Shown here piece after piece: positions 13,703 to 26,178 of a stretch of DNA of 64,000 bases. The stretch comes from Climacteris rufus (Eukaryota; Chordata; Aves; Passeriformes; Climacteridae). Position numbers and translations under genes: made by a program. The stretch is taken from contig VZRZ01002085.1 of NCBI GenBank assembly GCA_013398175.1, positions 113,082 to 177,081 of the forward strand, read 5' to 3'. Below the pieces are notes generated by a model. That model made no database searches. It was not told the DNA's origin and worked only from the letters and a program-made list of their open reading frames with translations. The stretch's first letter is position 1; each line of letters begins with the position of its first letter.

Positions 13703-16700
13703 AGATTTTAATCTGATCTCATTCTGTTCAGCTCTGAGAAGATGCAAAGCAGTTCCTTAACTGTCCACCTAAATTTAACACATTGTACTGCATGACTTAT
13801 CACAACATCTGCCTTCACATATATTATTCAGTTGAATATGAGCACTGCCTCCACATTTTTTTTAATCAACTTATTAAACTGCACCAAGTTTCTAAACATT
13901 ATATGAAAAATGACAGGTTAAAAAGATAATCATATACACATTGTAGGACCAGAGTATTCTATCTTTAAGAACAAAATGATAAAGCTAAATATACATATTT
14001 GAGGGCTTAGCGTCTCTTGAGAGAAGAGCAAATGCAGCAGTTCAGGTTCTAAACAAAGAAAATGGTCAGTAAGAAATGGTTATTTTGAAGCTTGGCCAGT
14101 AATCAATAAATTAGGAGATCTAAAATAGGATAATCAGGTTGGACATTTAAAATGAACAACAATAATTACTATTTCATACAGATCTAATTTAATTCAGAAA
14201 CTCATTGTTGCAGGGAAGTTCAAACATATGAGTGGGTTCGATAAGTCTTTAGCAAAAATAGTGGATTATAGGTCCACAGATGGCTATTAAAACAGCGATT
14301 CAGATGCTAATTTCAACTCAGGAAGTTTCTAAATCAGAGCCTGTGGAAGCTTGGAAGATATAGCAGGGAAAAGCTCACTCCACACTTTCCATGTTCCTTG
14401 TACTCTCTGTTAAACAACCCTTACTGGACAGGGAGCTGCAGGTCTGCTGGTCTAACCCACTAAAACAGCTGTGTCCTGGTCTTACTTATTCCTTGCATGA
14501 TTTTCTCTCTTAAAAACAAGTCTTCTTAAAAATAAATTAACTTTCGTTTTCACCTTTGGAGCTGGCAAATATCTTCTGCTTAATTCAATTCAATATTACA
14601 TATTCAATGTATAAATAATAATAAATATCAGGAATATTTCCCAAAAAAAATTTCAAGCAATTGGTTTACTTGTGGGACACTCCTGGCTCATATGGTGTTG
14701 TACTATAAGAGACTTCAAGATCACAACTGTCTTAAACACTGTCAAGGCCACAGAAGGAACGTGCCATGAGACACCACAGTGGGAACTTGAGATGAGCACA
14801 GATGAGAGGAACCTGCAACCAAAAACATTGCCTTTCCAAAGTCTGTGCTGGCTTGGTCTGATCCCTTGGTTGTCCTGTATGTGCTGTGTGGTCACACCCA
14901 AACTAACCTATTCCATAACCTGACAGACCTGTAGTTCCCTGGATCTTCCTTCCAACCCTTCTTGAGGATGGGCATCACGTTGACCAACCTAATTAAAGCT
15001 TAGCAGTGAACAGGAATGACACACAAGGTCATGATTACACCATTTCAGATGGAAATATCTGTCCAAATGTTTGAACCAATATAGACAATACCTGCAGGTG
15101 ATGAGAATTCTCCCAAAATCACATTCATATAAGGAATTAAACTATTATATGAACAAAATACTTTTTTTTTCCAACAGAATATAACAAACACAATGTACTA
15201 TGAGTAAATTTTCAATATCGTAATATTTCAGTACTTTATCTGTGTGATTCAATTCTCTGGTTAAGATGGCAAAATAATTATTCATCAATCTCTGGAAAGT
15301 GCTTTTTTCTGCATGCATAGTCCCATGACAAAGTACAGTATTTCATTTAATTTTGGAGAAGATTACCACCTACCAGAAATAGGATATAAAATGCAGTAAA
15401 TCAAATTAGGAGCAATTACACTGACTTTGGGGTTTTTTATTTAGTATTTTCATATTTTATTTTAGTTTTGTAGTGACAGCTTTTTTAAATGCAATTGTGT
15501 TATTTGAACATAATAACAACAACACCTGGCACTTAGAAATTCAAATTATGTGTGAATTCTTTTGAAAATAACAATGATTTGATTCAGAGGCATCAAGTGG
15601 AAACTACTAGTCACAACATGACAGTGAAGAGAAATATGTTTAACAAGAGGAACAGAATTATGATACTTGACTCCAAAACTGGGATGGGGTAGAGATTCAC
15701 CTACCCAGGTGTCTCCTCACAGATAAAACTCCATAGAGAAACAATCTGGGAACTCCTTTCTCCTACAGATGCATTCCTTTTTTTTCAATGTCCTCTCCTA
15801 TCACACAGCTTTCCACCAAGTTTTTCTCATCTCTAACACAAGAGTCTTGCTTTACACCCAAGAGTAACATGAATTTTGTGGTCAGTTTGGCAAAGTAACA
15901 CTGAGCCTGTTCTATCACTTTTTGGTGATGGGACTTTGTCACTTCAAAGGCACAAGGAAATTCTTTGGGTTTGATACAATTTTTCAGACTAAATCTTGAG
16001 ATTGGCAACTTTGAAACCTTACACTTTCAGTAAGCTTGGGACTGATGTATACTAATAAAACTCCACTTACATATGGAATAACTCTTATTCCATATTTAAG
16101 AATTTAGCTGACTGACAAAAATTTAAAAATATGAGTGAGAGATTTCCCAAAATGTTAAATTGTTACCCAAAACTCAACACATAATTGTATGGTGATTAGT
16201 ACCAATAAATCATTCACACCGCTTGAGAAATTTTACAGTATTAAAAAATGTCAACAAACAAAAAAGTACAGGAAAAACTGTATTATTTTATGTTATGGAA
16301 GTTCTGCTCCATTCTTCTGTTTGCTTCCTGACAGCTCTGTCTCTGCACACTCATTCCCTTTTTCTGTTTTAATTTTTGATTACCTTTGAGGTTCAACATC
16401 TTTTACTTTTACATCCATTCTCTAACTTTTAGGGAATTTAGACATAAAAAAGAAAACCAGACATGATGCCACTGAAGGAAGCAGAGGAATCCTACTGACT
16501 AAAGAGAGGAAAGCCTCTCTTAGACCTTTGACTTAGAAGAAAGTCAATTCCAAATAATGTTTCTTAAGTGTTATCAGTATGGATGCTTTCTATGTTGGGG
16601 AGAAGTAAATTGAGGGAAACCAAAGAATGAAAGAGTCCCAGGGGAAGAGAGGAAAAACAGGTAATTTAAAAGACAAAAGGAAAAAAAATAGTCCAGGCAC

Positions 16701-17324
16701 AAAATAAATTATAAATACCAGGTTCTGAAAACAAGACAGGAATGTAAAGAACAAGAACTCAAACAAAACAAGATGTTTCAGTGAAGAAAACATCACAGCT
16801 AAGCTTTTCATTTTAAGTGTGAAGTACATACAAACAATAAAACATGCATTCTGGTCTTTCAACACTTTCAAAAATAACCATTAAAAGAACCTTGAACAAG
16901 TTAAAAGCTGCACTTGTAAAATCTGATGCTTCATTCTGAAGACTAAGCAAAGACAAAGGCAAAATTTGTTGAAATGCATTACTTGTCTGCTCCTTGTGAA
17001 CACTGTAATTGTGCTTACTCTGTATTCCTGCATGCAACATTGAATTCCTCAGTCTGCTGCCAGGTTTTCATTCCATATTGTGTATTATTGAAGTGTAAAA
17101 CTGCTGAATGCGCCCCAGTGCGATTTTAATCATATTATAGAAAATGTTCCAAGCTGATGTAATCAAATGCCTTTAATTATGGCAATCAAAAGTATTATCA
17201 GTTTACTATTGCTAACCCATATTCCGTACAAAGAACAGCCTGGAATAGCAGGGGCTGCTATTAATACATGACTTGGTTCAACCTTATTGCAAAGCAACTC
17301 GTTCAGTTTAGGTGCAAATATTTT
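13703..17324. other. Intron stretch without a gene
   Basis: AT-rich intron with one short CR1 internal fragment (listed separately) and a 10-bp perfect inverted repeat with a 5-nt loop at 16071-16095. Nothing coding was recognised. Confidence 0.6.
14865..14990 (-). mobile_element. Probable CR1 internal (RT-region) fragment, minus orientation
   Basis: The phrases ggttgtcctgtatgtgctgt and ctgtagttccctggatcttc, then a cttcttgaggatgggcatca block, resemble the reverse complement of CR1 ORF2 well upstream of the 3' end. It is short and diverged, and both boundaries are approximate. The assignment is from memory of the family only. Confidence 0.55.
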
Positions 17325-17890
17325 CATAGAATCTTGGAACACCAGGTTGGAAGGGACCTCAAGGGTCATCTGGTGCAGCCTTTCTTGGCCAAAGCATAGT
17401 CTAGACAAGATGGCCCAGAACCCTGTCCAGTTGTATCTCAAATGTGGCCAGCACTGAGGGAAGATTATTCCAATGGCTGACTGTTCCCATTGTGAAAAAA
17501 ACTGCCTCGTGTCTAACTGGAATCTCCCCAGCAGTGATATGTACCCACTACACCTTTTCCAGGTGATTCCTTGGAAAAAAATAATTTCCACCTTCTTTGT
17601 AGCTACATTTAAGTACTGGAACATGGCAATAAGGTCTTCCCTGAGCCTTCTTTTCTCAAGGCTGAACAAATCCAGTTCTCTCAGCCCTTCCTCACATGGC
17701 AGCTCCTCAGTGCTTGGATCCTATTTGTGGTCTCCCCCTGTGCCCTCTCCAGCCCACCCAAATTTCTCGTGTAGAATCAAGACCAAAACTGAACCAAAAT
17801 AGTATTCCAGGTATATTCTGACAACCACTGAGTAGAGCAGGATCATGACCTGATATTGATACCCTTGTTGATGCATCCCGGCATCAACAC
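17325..17890 (-). mobile_element. CR1-family LINE fragment, about 565 bp, minus orientation
   Basis: Begins with the reverse-complement tail catagaatcttgg and caggttggaagggacctcaa. It continues through ccagcactgagggaagatta and cttttctcaaggctgaacaa to ctctcagcccttcctcac and a diverged 5' part. It is the longest CR1 copy in the window, diverged throughout, and of a different subfamily from the young copies. The 168-codon minus-strand frame inside it is not a gene. Confidence 0.85.
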
Positions 17891-18160
17891 TTTGGACTCT
17901 CCAGCTCTTTGCTCCCACAGCATCAAGCCCATCTGGTGCCAAACATTTCCCTTGCCTTTTCTAGGCAGGTGGATGCCATCCCTCCAGTCTCTCTTTACTG
18001 ATTACCTCAGAATTAAAATTGATTTAATGGAAATGTACATTTTATATACATTTCATCCAAAAAAAGGACAGTTTGTTTTATGGAAAATTCACAAAACAAA
18101 GTTATTTATTTATCTCAGATTCCCCTTACGGATGGGGGGAGCGCACCCCTGGATAGGACT

Positions 18161-18290
18161 AAGGCTGTCCAAAGAGACTGTGGAGTTCACCCTTGGAGAC
18201 AGTGTGAGAGGACAAGGCCCTGAGCAACCTAATCATACACTGAAGGCAGTTTTACCTTGAGCAAACTTGGACCAAATAACATGCACTGAT
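18161..18290 (+). mobile_element. Old CR1 LINE fragment, plus orientation
   Basis: Reads aaggctgtccaaagagactg, then tggagttcacccttggagac and acaaggccctgagcaacct, matching the sense CR1 block that precedes the 3' tail. It is strongly diverged, and the tail near 18.27 kb is barely recognisable. Confidence 0.72.
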
Positions 18291-20661
18291 TCCTTCCATC
18301 AAAAAGTGTTCTCTAACTCAGTGCAGTCATGGCAGTTCATCAACTTCAGTCCCATGTGCTAACGTTGAGGAAAAAAAACCCTAATGCTATTATGCTATTG
18401 AGAATAAAATTCACCGTGAGAATTACTGAGAGAACATCAAGTTTCCTTGTTATGTACACTAAGTGTGATTATCCAAATAAATTACAATTTCTTACTAATC
18501 AGACAATCTTTGCAGCACAATACAACAAGAAGCTACTACAGTTACACAAGTGAATCAGTTTGAGGGGGCTGTGAGAGTTGTCATGATATTAAGAATTCTA
18601 TTTAGGGAAATAATTCTCCAGACACGATGCAAATGATCAATCACAGCGAAGTCAGTAACAAGTGTGGGGTTTACATGGCTCATTAGTATCCACCATACAG
18701 ATACACAGAAAGGTTCTTTGTTACTGAGAATCACAAGTACTGCAATATGTTTTTCCTTGACTTAAACAGAAGTTCTGTGGAAAAAGACCACATCCCAAAA
18801 TAGTGTGAGGAGTCAGGATTCTTTCATTGGTGCAAGGCTGTAAATGGAAAGGGCTCATCACCTGTGCTGCTCTCAGACCACCTGGCAGCACTGACAAGGG
18901 AACTGCTCCCTCAGCCAGCACGGAGAATCAGACAGGTCTGGCAGGAAAACTCCAAATGCAGGGAGACATAAGCACTGGAATATTCACAGGGTGAGATCAG
19001 CAAGCCCCTCTGAGCACCCGGTGCTGGGTGCTGTTTGCATTTCAAAGACAGGAAGGGGATTCATTGACAACGCTGACATCAAAGGCTGAGTCACGGGGGG
19101 GACTCACCTCCTGACAAGGATTTTTAAATACTTTCCCCTACTGCATTAAGCTCTGAGGCTGCACAGTTCGGGAGATCACAGGTCATGAAAAGGCCTGAAT
19201 TTAAACAGATTGGGACAAATCTTGGGATACCAGCACCTGAAACAGGCAATAGCAAGGTCACTGCAGGAGCAGCATTTACTTCTGTTCCTAGCACAGCCAC
19301 ACTCTAGTCTTTAGAGATTATCTTGTTTGTTATTGAAGTCGTTACCTAATTACAAAGGCAGCTGTACTTCCCTGTAATGACCCTGATTAATGACGTGAAT
19401 TGACCTCAGCTGACTACTTATTTTTGCAATTACCTTTTAAGTGTAGTAATGGGTATGTAAATCTTGCATCTGAGCACAAAAGTACCTCTTCCCAATCCAG
19501 AACCAGTCTCTCCATCAGACATTACATCCATGTTTTTATTGACAGGTGGTTTCTGGTGTTTTTTGCCCACTGCTGGCTGTATCAACATTAGTGAGCACTG
19601 TTGTATAACAGCACCAGGAGAAACTGAGACAAATGCAAGATTTTACAGGGGTCATGAAATCCTGAACAGAGTAAGCAAGAACTGTCAAGATCAGAGCGAT
19701 CAGAGTCAGTCAGCAGAATTTCAAAACAGGATATCTGAAATCCTAACTGCTTATTTTTGAATAGTTATAATTTGTCCAAATGAAAGTAAATATAAAAGCA
19801 AGTTTAATAACATCAGAAGAAACATCAGCACCTTATTACTTATGAGTTGGACACCTACAAACTTTATGAAAGATGGATCAGAGGTTAGAACTGTCCCAAA
19901 AAAGACAAATTAAACCCTCAACATACAGAAAAAATCAAACAAAATGCAATTTTAAATCCATGCTCCAAAACTGGATTTGGATTTGTATGCTGGGAAAAAT
20001 TAGATATTGATTCTGGACTTTTATTCTTACATCCAAGAAAGTACATTGCTTCCAGTGCTGAAGATGTTACCTGATGTGTACTTGTTAGAAAATTACAAAA
20101 GCAATGTTGAAAGATAATAGCCAAAAATATGAGCTCATATTACGAGCTCAGTGGTTTCTGAAAGAATGTGCACTGCCTCAAGGCAGGACTTTTGTGCTAA
20201 AAGGCAAAGTATATCAACAAAAAAATGTGGCATTTCCAAGCTATCATTTGGCATTTCTCCATTCCCAGGTGACATGTTGGATCTCAGAGTGCTGTCTGCT
20301 GAAATATGTGTAATGAAAAACTTAGGACCAGATTATCTCACCACGTACTTGGAAAGTAAGAAACAGAAGTGTCACAATATTTTATAAATACCACAAGACA
20401 AATGAAAGAGGAAATGAATAAAGGGCCACATAAATTAAAGCCCCTGCAGCCAAGCAGGAGCAGTACAAGCTTCTAGCTTAGGGAAAAATCATCCTGAGAA
20501 AGGAGAGTGAACCAGAGATCAGCAATGGAGACAAATTCCTTCCAGATATCTCAGGTTGAGCTGCTTTGGCTATAAAGCATCTTTGACTTCAAAACACAGA
20601 AGAACAAGTCAGATAAAATCTGAGGATTCATGAAGAACACAACAGCTGATCAATCAACATA
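18291..20661. other. Intron stretch without a gene
   Basis: Non-coding. A seven-G run in a TGAGTC...GACTCA context lies near 19.09 kb and a 16-bp perfect palindrome centred on GAGCTC at 20126-20141. No repeat family was recognised. Confidence 0.6.
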
Positions 20662-20842
20662 TTACAGAATCCCAGTGGTTTGGGTTGGAAGGGACATCAA
20701 AGCTCATCTCATTCCACCCCCTGCCATGGGCAGGGACACCTTCCACTATCCCAGAGTGCTCCAAGCCTCGTCCAACCTGGCCTGGAACATTTCCAGAGAT
20801 GGGGCAGCCACAGCTTCTCTGGGCAACCTCTGCCAGGACCTA
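20662..20842 (-). mobile_element. CR1 LINE 3' fragment, minus orientation
   Basis: Young-type CR1 reverse complement: ttacagaatcccagtggttt, ggttggaagggacatcaaag, ccatgggcagggacacctt, gatggggcagccacagcttc, ending abruptly after ctctgccaggacct. About 180 bp, 5'-truncated. Confidence 0.93.
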
Positions 20843-23315
20843 TTTCTCTTTTGGTAGAAGAATGCCAGAGGCAGACTGCATTGAGATGCAACAAGGAACA
20901 ATCCAAATTCTGAGAAGATGTATATTTAATACATATTTTAGGCTTTCAAATATTTTCTTCACTAGCTATTTCCTCTAATGTTTGTTAACTTGCTATTTGC
21001 TAAAGCACTCCAGTATTTGCAGAGTGTCTCAGAACCCTCATTAATCACCTCCTAAAAGCACTAAGCCAATTAGTATGTGTGGCACCCACCAGAAGAGAGC
21101 TCTGAACTGTGGTGTTGTTACCTACTTCTGCAATAAACTGCTGTCATCATCATTACTCCTCACAGCGACCCAGGGAAGATGTTTTACAACACACTGGTAA
21201 AACACCAGGCTTTAAAACTGCCATCTTTTTAGGAAATGATTTCTTCAAGATCCAATTAGAAGGGAAAAAAAAAAAAAAAAGAACAAAACAGTAGAAGTTC
21301 AGTAAGTTAATAAATGAGTTTCTCAAATTTAAAACTCAGTGTTGTTTTTCTCTCCTCACTAGAACTAGCTAATAGAACAAGAAACACATATATACCAAAC
21401 AGGGTATATCTTTAAATCTTGTTTTAACAAGGTTCATTGACACACTGGAGATTCATATGCAGCATAACAAAATAAGAATTCCTCTGTTTTGCTCTTGTGT
21501 GTGTTTGATATAAAAATTAAGGAAAAAAACCCTAAAGCTTTAAAAAGGATGATTCACTGCAAAGATTTAATTCATTGACAGGAAAAGACTACAATGCCTT
21601 TTGAAATAAAAGCAAAAATACTAACACCAAATCTTAGCTCTGAAGAAAAATGCAGTTTCTGTGCAACACATAGCTCAATATCCATAGGTTACTTTTATTA
21701 TTCACAACTAGTAGCAGCCTACACTCCCATCATAAATTTCAATAAAGCTTTTCTTTATGAGAACATCTCCTTTCATCTCCAACTAAGAAAGTAAAAATAT
21801 ACTACCCTACCTAAAATATGAATTGCATCACTTCTAAAAATATATTGGTATCTATATGTGTCCCTTCATTGGAGGAATTTTTAGCACTAACCAGGCAGTA
21901 TCCCAACAGCTTTTTCAAGAATTAACAGGAAGAAGAAAGGGGCTAAAATATCCATTTCACTTAGGTCAGGCAGCCTCACGTAGCATCATATGATTTCTAC
22001 AGGCTGCCAGGCAACAAACAGTCTGGCAATTCTAATCTCCACTTTCTAAATTTCTGAAAATCAAGGAGCAGCACACTAGAAAACGTGAATTAATGAGCCC
22101 AGCACTCCCATTTGTGTACCTTCCTCCCATATGCCCCCCACTGCTTCCCTCCTCTAACTCACTCGTTTCCATTTTTGCAGCTGTGCATTTAAAGGTTAAA
22201 CTCTTCCAGTAAAAACAAAACAACAAAGAAAAGGAAAACAGGGGGAAATGCATGAACTCAATACAGTATTCATGATTTACTAGTAGTAAATCAACGAGTA
22301 TAGCCCAAAGGAATGTTAACAGGTATTCACTGCTTTCAAAAGAACTTTACACGATTTGAATATTGCTTAGCAACACCGACTCTATTTAAAGGGCTGTGAC
22401 AATAACATATGTATGAGTAGGTCCAGAAAATAGCAGCTTCATGACATTCATACCAGTGCTTTTATCCAGAAAGCTGGATTCTTCTCCACTAAGTCCTTGC
22501 TCTCTCAAGGAGCAGATCTCATTCCAGAACCCAAATAAAACTTACAGGATCAATGCATGTAGAAGAATTAAATAATGTAGCACAGACCACACACTTCTGG
22601 CTTTTAAATGCTTAAGAACACAGTTCTAATAAATACATTATCACTAAATGTATTGTTTATCCTTTGGCAGAATAAATTCCTATATTACCAAGTTCTGCCC
22701 TGTGCTTATGAAACACCAGAACACCTTTTAAAATGGATAAATTGAAGGTTTGCTTCACAGACAAAATAAATAGGAAAAATAGATGCAGTGGGAGTCTTGT
22801 TGCTGTATCAGATTATAAAGGGGGGACCGGAGAGGTGACACAGAGATGTTCACGCCAGCCTTAATTCTCACAGCATCCCACTTCATTCCCACACAGCACC
22901 GGACTGTGCAAACACGGTACCCATTTCCCAAAATAAAATGGTGGCAGGGAGTCATGTACCATCCATTTATTAAAAACACAACACAGAACAGGTCTCTGTA
23001 CAAGGTATGGGTTTGTCAGCTTAATGCAGTGTAATTGCTGCCTGTGTTTGAGAGTTAAACCACAGTATGGGTTTGAAGAGTCCTGCAACAACAACCAGAG
23101 TGATACACATTTTCCTGTGGAATATAACAGCAGACATTACGATAGGATAAAATATACGTAGAATGGAGATTTGGGGACATTATTCTCTCCAAGTGGTAAA
23201 TCACGGGCATGAAAGGGATGAGAACTTCGGAACTGCTGCAAAGAGTTTTGCAAAAGAAGCCATCTGCGCTGCGGTGTTTTATCCGCCCGACAAACCCCAA
23301 AATAACGCGGCAGGG

Positions 23316-23329
23316 CTGCCACCTGCTGG
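23316..23329 (-). promoter_or_regulatory. Candidate CTCF binding site
   Basis: The minus strand reads CCAGCAGGTGGCAG, which fits the published CTCF core CCASYAGRKGGCRS at all 14 positions. It sits in a patch with about 8 CpGs in 74 bp (23267-23340), unusual for this intron. The match is seen directly; occupancy is unknown. Confidence 0.5.
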
Positions 23330-25032
23330 AACTCGACCGTACACAGATGGAAAGGCAGGACTGGTAAATTAGGGACTGCTGGATGGAGAAAAACAAGAGG
23401 GAGTGGCAGGTTACATGGGAAATTGTGGTATTTATAGTAAGAGCATGCAGATAAAATTGGATTAGATTCAGGCATCCGAGAAAAGAGCATCAATACACTC
23501 TCGAAGTCCTTCAGACCGAAGCACATTGAAGGATCCCGACTGCAGCGACTTCTCTACACTTACCAGGAAGGGCTTTTTTTCCAAAGGGTTTGGGCAGTGC
23601 TCCAAGAGACATAAAAAAGATAGAAGAGCAAACAGAACACATGCTAGCCCAGAAACATTCAACCTACTGTAATGCAACTCAGCTGTAAATATCCACCATT
23701 ACCAGAGTTATAATGCTATGAAAACATCAGACAAGACATTAACTGAAGTGAGTTTTTTGGTATTTCTACTGAATGAAAAGAATATTCCTATTTTTATACA
23801 AACTGATCAAACATACCTGCATTTAAGGTCTAAAAAGTAGAGCTTTTCCAAATAAGACACAATTTCTGATCAAATTGATAAATAAATATTATCTCACAAC
23901 TAAATCATTGCCACTTGCCTTCCTTTTTTCTGTATTGCTCTGTATCTCCTTCCTCATCTCTACCTTTTTATCTTCTTCCTACAATTCCTCTTACTTTTAA
24001 TGTTTCCATGGCAATGACAGCAAGAGAAAAGATTAAGTATGCCTTGTGTATTTCCTTTTTTTTTTTTACATAAAATTTTGGAAGATGGCAAAGAGGAATA
24101 ATATCACATATCCCTCAGAGAGTGATGCTAGAGTCAGACCAATAACTCATTTATGCAGTTGCAAGAATTTACAAGCTAACAGCTATTTGTAAGCTCATCT
24201 TCATAAACATTTAAACTGAGAATAAAAAATTAAATAAAAACAAAACCAAAAAACAGAAGGAGAAAAAGTAAGAAAGTATAATCCAACAGAGAGGGAAAGT
24301 TAAACTCTTTAACTAGAGCTCTTTAGAGCTAGAGCTAATTAGATACCTGCAGGATAATATCCAAAGTGCTTTCTGCATTTTTTTCATTGAAGTCTTTATA
24401 TTCAGGCACATCTACAGTTAAGAATAAATGGATCTTTGCATCTCAAATTAAAGTTAAGTAGAGGAGCCTATCCAACAGCTGCATTTTTTCAACCCTTCTC
24501 AAGACAGAGGGTTCTCCTTTAATAGCTCACTGGTTTGAGAAGGAATTCTGCAGCCAGGCTGCAATCCCCACATCTAAAGAACCTGCCAGATGCACTGAAA
24601 ACATAACTGAGACCACTTCTTGTAGAAATACTTTAGAATTTAACATGGAAGAATTCATTCTATTTTTAAAAGCCTTCTCTTGAAGCACCCATGGATCAAT
24701 AACAGACATTCCCATCTCTTTCACAGCAACAAAGACACACTATAGATGTTCAATACAACCCTTAAAATACACAGAAGTGTCTATGCCAATGTCATTTAAA
24801 GAGAGCACACACCATTTGGGGAGCTCAAAATACAATGTTTTTTGCACTTGCAACTCTGGGACTGCAGTAAATCTGAGTTTTCCTTTCCTCCTGCCTCACA
24901 GCCCCTCCTTCATGGTCAATGTACTTCCTCTGAAAATGGAAGCTGGGAGACATCCAAAATATTTGTCAAACAGGTAAAAGTGAAAGAATTGGTTTGAGGG
25001 GGAGGGTTTATGACTTTCTTTTTTTTTTTTTT

Positions 25033-25068
25033 NNNNNNNNNNNNNNNNNNNNNNNNNNNNNNNNNNNN
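25033..25068. other. Assembly gap (36 N) inside a poly-T run
   Basis: Thirty-six N bases are flanked by 14 T on the left (25019-25032) and 8 T on the right (25069-25076). The true length of the homopolymer or of whatever lies inside it is unknown. Confidence 0.99.
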
Positions 25069-26154
25069 TTTTTTTTGGTGAGGAAACAATTTCTCAAATT
25101 AAGACACTGCATCTAAAATGGTTGTGTCAGGGTTATGTTTCACTGGGAAAAATTTCAGACTGGTAAGTGGATTATCCAAAAACTTTTAGGGATTTATAAG
25201 GCATTATTTAACTTCTAAATGCAATGCAGCTTTTAGTCTTCAAATGAACACAAACATCCAAATCACCACAGTGGTCCTTTTTTAATTTTACTTAAAACTG
25301 GTTTAGACCAAAGCTGATTGAATTCTACCCCAAGCTTTTCTCCTACATATCCATTTTAAAATTCTTTGGTCCCTTTCATAGACAGCTGCATTTGCTGTAG
25401 GGCTCCTCTCCTCATTTCTTGCTTCAGTATTCAAAGCCTGGTAGATGCTGGTACACTGATATTTAGAGATGTGGTCTATTTTCAGAGGAAAGATATTTCT
25501 CAGGGAGTTCAAGTACCAAATATATGACAAGACTGTGCTATATCTACAAGGATGTGCACCCTAGAAATTCCAGTTCCATGAGTCAGATGAAATATTTCCC
25601 TTAAGCATTGTTCACTTAACCATGTAGTTATTGTATATAAATAGAATCTAAACCATCTTGCAAAAATTCAAATGGGTTGGAAATGATATGAAAAATTGGG
25701 GGTTTCTTTCCTATGCAGAACATATATCTTAACTTGAAAAGTTCACATATCTTTGGGGATACTTTTCCTCTTTACCTCTAGTTCATGAAAGATCCACCAC
25801 CATCACCTTAAGCACCGTGAAATGCTCCAAAGTTTTACTCTTGCAAATCATATTGACCAAATAAGTTTGGGTGTGAGTTTTGCAAGATTTCAAGATTCCC
25901 ACAAAATTAACGTCATTCTTTCAGATATTTGGGTCTCCACATACAATGGAGAACACTGATTAAATTACACTTTGAACAACAGGGAGTTTATACAAATAAC
26001 ATAGAAATGCAAGTTTTCCAATACTGAAGTTCTGATCACATCTTTAAGGCAGCTCTTTATAAGAAAGCAATAAATGTTGGAAAAGTGGGCATCACTTGTG
26101 ACTGATTTGCATCCCCTGTCTACAATTGCTTACACAATTAACCTACTGACATGA

Positions 26155-26178
26155 AGATTTCTTATTAATAAGAAATCT
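26155..26178. repeat. Perfect 24-bp palindrome
   Basis: The half-site agatttcttatt is followed with no spacer by its exact reverse complement. It is AT-rich and could extrude as a small cruciform. No known motif is recognised. Confidence 0.95.

Noticed and set aside
17163..17669. 168-codon minus-strand open frame, the longest in the window
   Set aside because: It lies mostly inside the CR1-family copy at 17.3-17.9 kb and its residues resemble no CR1 protein or other family; it is chance openness in a repeat 3' region.
19087..19106. TGAGTC...GACTCA around a G run as a double AP-1 site
   Set aside because: Short motifs that occur often by chance; no clustering of other sites and no conservation information.
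23137..23526. 129-codon minus-strand open frame over the CpG-rich patch
   Set aside because: No recognisable domain, no splice context and no codon pattern. The CpG patch is better explained as regulatory sequence.
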